This document shows positions 51,848-58,797 of a stretch of 64,000 nt of DNA, piece by piece. Source of the DNA: Bacteroidia bacterium (lineage in GTDB: Bacteria > Bacteroidota > Bacteroidia > J057). The stretch's first letter is position 1; each line of letters starts with the position of its first letter. A program made the position numbers and the translations under genes. The notes under the pieces were generated by a model that did not search any database, had not been told where the DNA came from, and saw only the letters and a list, made by a program, of their open reading frames with translations. Location of the stretch: positions 186,001 to 250,000 of the forward strand of contig JAUIGE010000003.1 in the NCBI GenBank assembly GCA_030430205.1, in the 5' to 3' direction.

Positions 51848-51878
51848 TTTGCCGCCGCTTAAAAGATTTCTACTTTTG
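51848..51878 (+). promoter_or_regulatory. promoter of bcp (TTTG-N19-TACTTTTG)
   Basis: TTTG at 51848-51851 and TACTTTTG at 51871-51878 match the bacteroidete -33 and -7 boxes with a 19-bp spacer. The -7 box ends 5 nt before the bcp ATG, so the transcript should be leaderless or nearly so. Confidence 0.6.
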
Positions 51879-51883
51879 CCCCC

Positions 51884-52354
51884 ATGGCAATCTCCCCCCT
51901 CCGAAAAGGACGCAAAGTCCCCACATTTCCCATCACCGATCAGGAAGGAAAAAGCTTTTCCCTCAAAAACTACGAAGGCAAAAAAGTCATCCTTTTCTTT
52001 TACCCCAGAGACAATACGCCTACCTGCACAGAGGAGGCTTGCAACCTCCGCGACAACTATCAGCTGCTTCAGGAGCACGGCTTTGAAGTCATCGGGGTGA
52101 GCACCGATACGGCTCGTAAGCATCAAAATTTTATCAAAAAATTCTCCCTGCCCTTTCGCCTCATCGCCGATACGGACAACAAACTTACCGACGCTTTTGG
52201 CGTATGGGGGGAAAAACAGTTATTTGGCCGACATTATATGGGGCTCGTCCGCACTACTTTTGTGATTGATGAAAAAGGAAAAGTGGCGCATGTCATCTCC
52301 AAAGTAGAATCCAAAAACCACACGGCCCAACTACTCAAAGCATTAGGAATATGA
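51884..52354 (+). CDS. bcp: thioredoxin-dependent thiol peroxidase (Bcp/PrxQ type)
   Basis: The 156-residue peroxiredoxin reduces hydrogen peroxide and organic peroxides. It has KVPTFPITDQEGKSFSL, FFYPRDNTPTCTEEACNLRD with the peroxidatic Cys (CT) and, five residues on, a second Cys in the PrxQ position, and the usual GVSTDTARKHQNFIKKF helix. The C terminus overlaps the lipB start (ATGA), so the two are translationally coupled. Confidence 0.95.
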   Translation: MAISPLRKGRKVPTFPITDQEGKSFSLKNYEGKKVILFFYPRDNTPTCTEEACNLRDNYQLLQEHGFEVIGVSTDTARKHQNFIKKFSLPFRLIADTDNKLTDAFGVWGEKQLFGRHYMGLVRTTFVIDEKGKVAHVISKVESKNHTAQLLKALGI

Positions 52355-53106
52355 AAAATCAAGTCGTTTTTCAGGATAAAGGGCGAATTCGCTACAAGGA
52401 AGCATGGGACCTGCAGGAGGCTTTGCTGAAAGCCAATTCGGATATCAAATTGGCTGCGGAGCGCGGCACGCCTCCTCATGAGGTGCCTACCACCCATCAT
52501 CTTTTATTCTGCGAACATAATCCCGTCTATACGCTCGGCAAGAGCGGCAGCATCAGCAATCTTTTGCTGAATGAAGAAGGCCTGGAGGCCAAGGGGATAG
52601 AATATTTCAAAATCAATCGCGGAGGCGATATCACCTATCATGGCCCTGGCCAGATCACGGGTTATCCGATTTTCGACCTCGAAAAATTCAAGCCCGACCT
52701 GCATTGGTATCTGCGCACCATGGAAGATGCGGTGATCCATCTGCTGGCAGATTATGGCATCCCTGGCGAGCGCAGCAAGGGAGAAACCGGCGTTTGGCTG
52801 GATGTGGGCAAGCCCAACGCGCGCAAAATCTGCGCAATCGGCGTGCGCTGCAGCCGCTGGATCAGCATGCATGGCTTTGCCTTCAATGTGAATACCGATT
52901 TAGATTATTTCAAATACATCATTCCCTGCGGCATCACCGATAAAGCCGTGACGTCTTTGCAGGCTGAAGTAGGCTATGAGCTGGACTATGAAAAAGTCAA
53001 GCAGGAGCTGAAAGCGCATTTGGCACAAGCCTATGACTACAGCTACTCATCGGACGATAAATCGTTTCGTGAGGGAGAAACCTCCTCCCAAAGCGCTCAT
53101 TCTTAG
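52351..53106 (+). CDS. lipB: octanoyltransferase LipB
   Basis: The 251-residue enzyme moves octanoyl groups from ACP to lipoyl domains, the first step in lipoic acid assembly, needed by pyruvate dehydrogenase (pdhA lies 2.4 kb away). Family motifs: NRGGDITYHGPGQITGYPIFDL (as NRGGDITYHGPGQ), ARKICAIGVRCSRWISMHGFA with the catalytic Lys, and IIPCGITDKAVTSL with the catalytic Cys. It starts within the bcp stop codon. The final 20 residues are poorly conserved and overlap the convergent T9SS gene by 60 bp. Confidence 0.95.
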   Translation: MKNQVVFQDKGRIRYKEAWDLQEALLKANSDIKLAAERGTPPHEVPTTHHLLFCEHNPVYTLGKSGSISNLLLNEEGLEAKGIEYFKINRGGDITYHGPGQITGYPIFDLEKFKPDLHWYLRTMEDAVIHLLADYGIPGERSKGETGVWLDVGKPNARKICAIGVRCSRWISMHGFAFNVNTDLDYFKYIIPCGITDKAVTSLQAEVGYELDYEKVKQELKAHLAQAYDYSYSSDDKSFREGETSSQSAHS

Positions 53107-54360
53107 CAGATACATGCCTGCCCGCAGTTGACCGGTGGGCAGTTTCAGGGAAATCATTTCGCGCTCTGCTGCCTGGGTAATTGATGCGAGTTTTGCGCCT
53201 TTCAGGTCATATATTTCGCAGCGAAAAGCTTCCGTTATTTTTGGGGAAAAATAAAGTGTCAGGGGATCACCCGCAGCCAGCGGCTGGGGAGACAGGATGA
53301 CAGAAAGCTGATTTTTTACTGCGAAATGTATTTCCAGCCATTCCTGTCCCAGGATTTCTCCTGATTCATTCAGCAGACGTAGTCTGTACACATTGGGCCC
53401 TGGGAAGGGGCGCGGGTCAGGGCTTTCGAAGATTTCGCCCGGGGCGAGTTCTTTTTTCGCCAACTGAATGAAAGCGCCATTGACTTCTTTTTCCAGGATA
53501 TAGCTGGCTGGATGCAGCTGATTGCTGGCCTGCGCATGCAGGTAAATGAAATTGCCAAATAGCTCTCCTTCAAAGCTTATCTCTGTATTCGCCAGGAAAA
53601 AATCATACCTCAGCTCGATGTCATCTACCGCAAAGGAAGGGTCTGTGCCTGATCCATTCCCATCATTTTGCCATGTAAAACCGAAGCGAAAGCTGGGATT
53701 GTTGTTGGCGCAGGCAGGCAGGGGAATATTGATATTTGTCCATTGCCCCTGATCCAGGCCGGAGCATGCTCCCACGCCCCCGCAGCAAATATTGGCAAAG
53801 AGACATAAAAAAGGATCGGAGCAAAGGCAGCATGGGCTTGCAGGCAAAGGGCTGCCGCCCGGCATGTCCTGCCAGGTGGTGCCGCCATTGCAACTGTAAA
53901 CGACCTTTACCTGGTCGTTGGGCAGGTCGCCCTGCGCGGCGATATAGTCAAAGCTTACAGAAATGCTTTGGTAGTTGCTGCAGTCTATCACAGGGGATTC
54001 TATCCGGCGGTGTGTGATGTTGGAAGCGTTGGTGGCGTCGTAGGCGGCGCCACAGTCTGGCGTGCCACACAGGCCGCCTATGGCGCTCACATGCAGGGAC
54101 GCATTGGCGTTGGGGCAGGAAGATCCGCACAGGCCCGCAGGCGTGCCGCACTCTTCGCCACTTACATACCATTGGTTGGCATTTGCCTGGCTGCCAAGCT
54201 CTGTCTGCGTCCAATTGCCAAATATATCCGCAGGATAGTTGTGGGCCAGGGTGGCCCTGGCAGTGCTGCCAGCACTGAAAGTCTCCGTCCAAAAGACGGT
54301 TTGGCCCTGAGCAAAATTGACAAACAAGACGAAAGCAAGTAGCGCTATCCCATACCTCAT
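53047..54360 (-). CDS. Cys-rich secreted protein with T9SS tail
   Basis: The 437-residue product has a signal peptide (MRYGIALLAFVLFVNFAQG) and a jelly-roll region like those of MAM/concanavalin-type modules (about 20-255; WTETFSAGS, NITHRRIESPVIDCSNY, SVSFDYIAAQGD, FAVDDIELRYDF). Within it are two Cys clusters (ECGTPAGLCGSSCPNA near 70 and SPCCLCSDPFLCLF, then CCGGVGAC near 180-200) that could form disulfides or bind metal. The C terminus is a T9SS tail (about 355-437). Binding partner unknown. Confidence 0.82.
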   Translation of the reverse strand: MRYGIALLAFVLFVNFAQGQTVFWTETFSAGSTARATLAHNYPADIFGNWTQTELGSQANANQWYVSGEECGTPAGLCGSSCPNANASLHVSAIGGLCGTPDCGAAYDATNASNITHRRIESPVIDCSNYQSISVSFDYIAAQGDLPNDQVKVVYSCNGGTTWQDMPGGSPLPASPCCLCSDPFLCLFANICCGGVGACSGLDQGQWTNINIPLPACANNNPSFRFGFTWQNDGNGSGTDPSFAVDDIELRYDFFLANTEISFEGELFGNFIYLHAQASNQLHPASYILEKEVNGAFIQLAKKELAPGEIFESPDPRPFPGPNVYRLRLLNESGEILGQEWLEIHFAVKNQLSVILSPQPLAAGDPLTLYFSPKITEAFRCEIYDLKGAKLASITQAAEREMISLKLPTGQLRAGMYLLRMSALGGGFSLTKRFIVR

Positions 54361-54411
54361 AATTTCTTCTACTTATGCTGAAAGATACCATTTTTCCTTC
54401 TTTTCGAAAAA

Positions 54412-54445
54412 CGAAAAGAAAAAGCCGCTTTGGGGGAAGCGGCTT
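54412..54445 (-). terminator. Rho-independent terminator of pdhA
   Basis: AAGCCGCTT (54422-54430) and AAGCGGCTT (54437-54445) form a stem with a 6-nt loop; on the minus strand a T-rich tract follows. It lies about 30 nt after the pdhA stop. Confidence 0.85.
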
Positions 54446-54475
54446 GCAGTATCTGTCAGAAAAAATATTTTTCGA

Positions 54476-55489
54476 TCAAAAATCCTTCACAAAAGGATAA
54501 TCGCCGATGTACACATCATTGAATATCTCCTGTGTGTCGGGATAGGGAGAGTTTTCAGCAAAATCTACACTTGCATCTACTTCCTTTTTGATTTCAGCTT
54601 CCAGCTCATCGTAAGCGCTTTCCAGGTCCATCTTTTGGGTCTGTGCATATACCTTCAGGGCAATGAGAGGATCCTGATCTTTATAGCGCTCCAACTCCTC
54701 GCGGGTGCGGTATTTCATGGGGTCAGACATAGAGTGACCCTTGTAGCGGTAGGTCTTCATTTCGATGAAGTAAGGCCCTTTTCCGCTGCGGATATGCTCC
54801 ACCACAGGGGCAAGCTCTGCCATTACATCAAGGACATTCATGCCATTGACAGCCTTGGAGGGCATATCAAAGCCATGAGCCATTTTGTAGAGGTCGGTCA
54901 CATTGGACGTCCGCTCTACCGATGTGCCCATCGCATAGTTGTTATTTTCGACGATGTAAAGAACCGGAAGCTTCCAGGTCATCGCCATATTGAATGCCTC
55001 GTGGAAAGCGCCCTGGCGCACAGCGCCGTCGCCCATCAGGCAGACACAGATATTGTTGGTCTTGTTGTATTTCTCTGCGAAAGCGATTCCTGCTCCCAGT
55101 GGAATCTGCCCACCAACGATCCCATGACCACCGGCAAAGTTATTTTCCCTGTCAAAATAGTGCATAGAACCGCCTTTTCCGCGAGAACTTCCACCCACTT
55201 TTCCATAAAGCTCAGCCATACACTCATCGGATGTCATGCCTCTGGCAAGTCCGCCACCGTGATCACGGTAAGCAGTGATGACCGTGTCATCTTTGGTGAT
55301 AACTCCCTCAATACCCACTGCTACTGCTTCCTGGCCAATATACAGGTGGCAAAAGCCTCTGATCTTGCGCTGCATATAGAGCTGGCTGGCACGCTCTTCA
55401 AAGCGACGGATGCGAAGCATCTCTTTGTATAAGTGCAGTACCTGCTCTTGATTGTATTTCTGTTTCGGTGTGGTCTTAGCTTTTGCCAT
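54476..55489 (-). CDS. pdhA: pyruvate dehydrogenase E1 component, alpha subunit
   Basis: The 337-residue alpha subunit binds thiamine diphosphate in the GDG...NN motif (MGDGAVRQGAFHEAFNMA then YIVENNNYAMGTS), and shows GFCHLYIGQEAVAVG, the phosphate loop YRDHGGGLARG, and YKGHSMSDPMKYRT. It works with an E1 beta subunit (not in the window) to decarboxylate pyruvate for the E2 lipoyl domain. It has its own terminator and diverges from the FKBP gene. Confidence 0.96.
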   Translation of the reverse strand: MAKAKTTPKQKYNQEQVLHLYKEMLRIRRFEERASQLYMQRKIRGFCHLYIGQEAVAVGIEGVITKDDTVITAYRDHGGGLARGMTSDECMAELYGKVGGSSRGKGGSMHYFDRENNFAGGHGIVGGQIPLGAGIAFAEKYNKTNNICVCLMGDGAVRQGAFHEAFNMAMTWKLPVLYIVENNNYAMGTSVERTSNVTDLYKMAHGFDMPSKAVNGMNVLDVMAELAPVVEHIRSGKGPYFIEMKTYRYKGHSMSDPMKYRTREELERYKDQDPLIALKVYAQTQKMDLESAYDELEAEIKKEVDASVDFAENSPYPDTQEIFNDVYIGDYPFVKDF

Positions 55490-55525
55490 TGAGAATAATG
55501 AAAAAATGGTTTTATAACATGCTAG

Positions 55526-55556
55526 TTGTTAGCCGCGGCTAATTTCAATATTTTTG
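55526..55556 (+). promoter_or_regulatory. promoter of the FKBP gene with central palindrome
   Basis: TTG (55526-55528), a 20-bp spacer and TATTTTTG (55549-55556) fit the bacteroidete promoter pattern, 30 nt before the FKBP ATG. The spacer begins with a perfect 14-bp palindrome, TTAGCCGCGGCTAA (55529-55542), which is a candidate operator also able to affect divergent pdhA. Confidence 0.5.
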
Positions 55557-55585
55557 CGGACGTTTTCAAATTAGCAATCATAATC

Positions 55586-56317
55586 ATGCAGAAATTCAAT
55601 ACTACTTTTGCCTTTGTGATAGCATTATGCATGCTGTCCTTTTCTCAAGCTCAAACAGACAATTGCCTCGCAGTAGAAGGCTTTGAAGCCGATCTGGCTT
55701 ATACTTCCGAATTGTTTCCCGGTAAATGCGCCCAATTTGCGCTGGGAACGGACTATTTTTACTACCAGGCTAAAGCGGGAAAATCCGCTCAAAAAATAAA
55801 ATGGGCTGATAAGCAGGACAGAAGCTTTGTGCTGCAACTTGTAGAAGAAAAAACAGTAAAGAAGGCGGTAGATGCCCTGTTTTTGGTTGACGCCATTGAG
55901 CATTGGGCCGAAAAACGAATTCTCATAATAGAGGAGCAATATGCAGCAAGAATATATAGCTCGGCAGAATTGGAAGCTTTTCCCTATAAAATGGAGGAAT
56001 CCGGTTTAGGAATTCATATATTGGAAAAAGGGGATGGCCCCTTGCCAGAAGCAGGAAAGTCCGTTTCTGTTCATTACAGAGGCTATCTGTTGGATGGCAA
56101 CATTTTTGACGAATCCTACAAGCGCGGTCAGGCTTTTTCATTTCCGCTCGGCAGAGGCCGCGTGATCAAGGGCTGGGACGAAGGTATCGCCCAACTTCCG
56201 GTGGGCACACATGCACTCCTCAAAATCCCGGCAGAAATGGGATACGGTGCGCGCGGACAAGGTTCTATCCCTCCCAACAGCACCCTGGTATTTGATGTAT
56301 TTGTTAAGGGAAATTAA
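55586..56317 (+). CDS. FKBP-type peptidyl-prolyl cis-trans isomerase, secreted
   Basis: The 243-residue product has a signal peptide (MQKFNTTFAFVIALCMLSFSQAQ), which sets the start at 55586. An N-terminal helper region (about 25-140) precedes the FKBP domain (about 145-243): VSVHYRGYLLDGNIFDESYKRG, GRVIKGWDEGIAQLPVG, MGYGARGQGSIPPNSTLVFDV. It should help periplasmic or surface protein folding. It is single-gene, divergent from pdhA. Confidence 0.92.
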   Translation: MQKFNTTFAFVIALCMLSFSQAQTDNCLAVEGFEADLAYTSELFPGKCAQFALGTDYFYYQAKAGKSAQKIKWADKQDRSFVLQLVEEKTVKKAVDALFLVDAIEHWAEKRILIIEEQYAARIYSSAELEAFPYKMEESGLGIHILEKGDGPLPEAGKSVSVHYRGYLLDGNIFDESYKRGQAFSFPLGRGRVIKGWDEGIAQLPVGTHALLKIPAEMGYGARGQGSIPPNSTLVFDVFVKGN

Positions 56318-56363
56318 GTAACGTATAGCCACACTAATCAACAACTATTTAATCTGAAAGTTT

Positions 56364-57452
56364 ATGGAAGAAATTATGGTAGCAAAACCCGCAATTGAAG
56401 GCGGGGTCCGTATTGAGAGGCGGATTAACTCACGCCTCAGTGAGATTGACATGGATAATATCCCCTTTGGCCGCGAATTCAGCGACCACATGCTGGTGGT
56501 CAATTATACAGACGGAAAATGGCAGCAGCCCGAGATCAAGCCCTACGGCCCTATCGCTTTCACGCCAGCGATGTCCGCACTGAATTATGGACAATCTATA
56601 TTTGAAGGGATGAAAGCCTATCGCGGCACGGATGGCGACATCCGCCTTTTTCGCCCGAAAGAGAACCTCAGCCGCATGAATCGCTCCGCTGAGCGCATGT
56701 GCATGCCCGCTATCCCCGAAGACATCTTCATGAATGGCCTGAAGCAGCTCCTCACCCTGGATGCCAATTGGGTCCCTAAGCAGGAGCAAGGCACTCTGTA
56801 TATCCGTCCCCTCATGTATGCCACCGATGACTATATTGGGGTAAAAAGCTCTGACAATTATCAATTTGTACTGTTTACCTGTCCGGTGGGGTTGTATTAT
56901 AAAGAACCGGTTAACCTCCTGGTTACCAAGGAGTTTGTGCGCGCAGCGATAGGCGGTACAGGTGCGGCCAAAGCCGCCGGCAACTATGCAGCAGCGATGC
57001 TGCCTGACAAGATAGCCAAGTCACAGGGCTACCACAATATCCTGTGGCTGGATGGCCGTGATCACTTGTACATAGAAGAATGTGGGACCATGAATGTGTT
57101 TTTTGTGGTCGGTGATACCGTGCTTGCACCGCGTTTGGTCGGTACCATTCTCCCAGGCATTACCCGCAAAAGCGTCATGCGCCTGATAAGAGACAATGGA
57201 TACAAAATGGAGGTGCGCCGGATCTCTATCCATGAAATCGAAGAAGCGTATGAGGAAGGCTTGCTGAAAGAGACCTTTGGTACAGGTACAGCTGCCAGCA
57301 TCGCGCATGTTAATATGATTGGTTTTCAGGGTAAAAAAATGTTTTTGCCACCCGTTGAGGAGAGAGCAATAGGAAACTGGCTTTCCGATACCCTCAATGA
57401 TATCAAGCATGGGAATGCCAAAGATCCTTATGGTTGGGTAACGAAATTGTAA
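56364..57452 (+). CDS. ilvE: branched-chain-amino-acid aminotransferase
   Basis: The 362-residue fold-type IV PLP enzyme transfers amino groups in leucine, isoleucine and valine metabolism. It has GQSIFEGMKAYRG, FRPKENLSRMNRSAERM, the catalytic Lys in GGTGAAKAAGNYAAAM (about 205), LYIEECGTMNVFF and GTGTAASIAHV. Length and motifs match the long (class II) BCAT group. It precedes nuoF by 58 nt in the same direction. Confidence 0.95.
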   Translation: MEEIMVAKPAIEGGVRIERRINSRLSEIDMDNIPFGREFSDHMLVVNYTDGKWQQPEIKPYGPIAFTPAMSALNYGQSIFEGMKAYRGTDGDIRLFRPKENLSRMNRSAERMCMPAIPEDIFMNGLKQLLTLDANWVPKQEQGTLYIRPLMYATDDYIGVKSSDNYQFVLFTCPVGLYYKEPVNLLVTKEFVRAAIGGTGAAKAAGNYAAAMLPDKIAKSQGYHNILWLDGRDHLYIEECGTMNVFFVVGDTVLAPRLVGTILPGITRKSVMRLIRDNGYKMEVRRISIHEIEEAYEEGLLKETFGTGTAASIAHVNMIGFQGKKMFLPPVEERAIGNWLSDTLNDIKHGNAKDPYGWVTKL

Positions 57453-57510
57453 TTTTTTCTGAAATCCTTATACCTTTACACCGCTTTACCTTTATAGCTA
57501 ATATTGACAG

Positions 57511-58797
57511 ATGGACTGGAAAAATTATCAAAAAATCATCTTACCTAATATTCCGGATTACCACAAGATAGATGTGTATGAGAAAAACGGAGGCTATGAA
57601 GGCCTGCGAAAAGCCATGACACAGGAAGAGTGGGACCCCAAAGCAGTGGTAAATGAAGTGAAAGCTGCCAATATCAGAGGTAGAGGTGGAGCGGGCTTTA
57701 ATGCAGGCCTGAAGTGGTCTTTTATGCCTCCCAAGCAGGAAGGCCTGCCTCGTTACCTCGCCTGCAATGGCGACGAATCCGAGCCCGGTACCTGCAAAGA
57801 CCGCCGTCTTTTTGAGTACAATCCTCACCTTTTTATAGAAGGTGCCATCATCGCATGTTATGCGATGGAGATGGACGCCGCCTACGTCTACATCCGTGGC
57901 GAGTATATCGACTGGATCGAGATGCTGCAGGCAGCAGTCGACGAGGCCTACGCCAAAGGCTATGTCGGCGACAACATCATGGGCAGTGGAAAAAACATCC
58001 ACATGCACATCCACCGGGGAGCCGGTGCCTACATCTGTGGAGAGGAAACCTCTCTGATGGAGTCGCTGGAGGGCAATCGCCCTTACCCTCGTTCCAAGCC
58101 GCCTTTCCCCGCCCAAAAGGGCCTCTGGGGCTATCCTACTACCATCAACAATGTCGAGACATTGTCCCATGCTGCCCTTGTCATGCGCAATGGCGCTTCC
58201 TGGTACAGCAGCATGGGCGCGCAAACGCATCCCGGTCCCTGCATTTATGGCATATCAGGCCATGTCAACCGCCCCGGTGTATATGAATACCCCACAGGGA
58301 TGCTTATCTCCGATCTGATCTACAAAGTTGCAGGCGGTATCCGCAATGGCAAAAAGCTAAAAGCTGTGGTGCCGGGAGGTTCTTCTGTGCCGATTCTCAC
58401 AGCCGAAATGATCGAAGGCATCACCATGGATGCTGACTCATTGCGTACCGTAGGTACCTTTATGGGAACCGGCGGTATGTGTGTGCTGGACGAAGATACC
58501 GACATCGTCAATTTCCTCCTCCGGACCTCCAAATTTTACGACCACGAGTCCTGCGGACAGTGTACACCTTGTCGCGAGGGTACAGGCTGGTTTGTGAAAG
58601 TACTGGAAAAAATCGCTCGTGGCGATGGCGAGACGAAAGACCTGGACTTGCTGCTCGATCTTTGCGACCGCATGGAAGGCCGCACGGTATGTGCGCTGGC
58701 AGATGCTGCCGCCTGGCCTGTCAGGAATACGATCAACCGATTCAGGGGAGATTTTGAAGCGAAAATTAAGAAAGCGACGCTGATCGCTACTTCTTAA
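57511..58797 (+). CDS. nuoF: NADH-quinone oxidoreductase subunit F
   Basis: The 428-residue complex I subunit oxidises NADH. It has the FMN/NADH-binding motifs RGRGGAGFNAGLKWSF and CNGDESEPGTCKDR, ICGEETSLMESLEGNRPYPR, and the N3 [4Fe-4S] ligands in ESCGQCTPCREGTGW with a fourth Cys in TVCAL. No nuoE or nuoG flanks it, which is unusual, since these normally form one module. TACCTTTA at 57471-57478 with TTG 21 bp upstream may be its promoter. Its 3' end overlaps the copper ATPase gene by 11 bp. Confidence 0.96.
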   Translation: MDWKNYQKIILPNIPDYHKIDVYEKNGGYEGLRKAMTQEEWDPKAVVNEVKAANIRGRGGAGFNAGLKWSFMPPKQEGLPRYLACNGDESEPGTCKDRRLFEYNPHLFIEGAIIACYAMEMDAAYVYIRGEYIDWIEMLQAAVDEAYAKGYVGDNIMGSGKNIHMHIHRGAGAYICGEETSLMESLEGNRPYPRSKPPFPAQKGLWGYPTTINNVETLSHAALVMRNGASWYSSMGAQTHPGPCIYGISGHVNRPGVYEYPTGMLISDLIYKVAGGIRNGKKLKAVVPGGSSVPILTAEMIEGITMDADSLRTVGTFMGTGGMCVLDEDTDIVNFLLRTSKFYDHESCGQCTPCREGTGWFVKVLEKIARGDGETKDLDLLLDLCDRMEGRTVCALADAAAWPVRNTINRFRGDFEAKIKKATLIATS

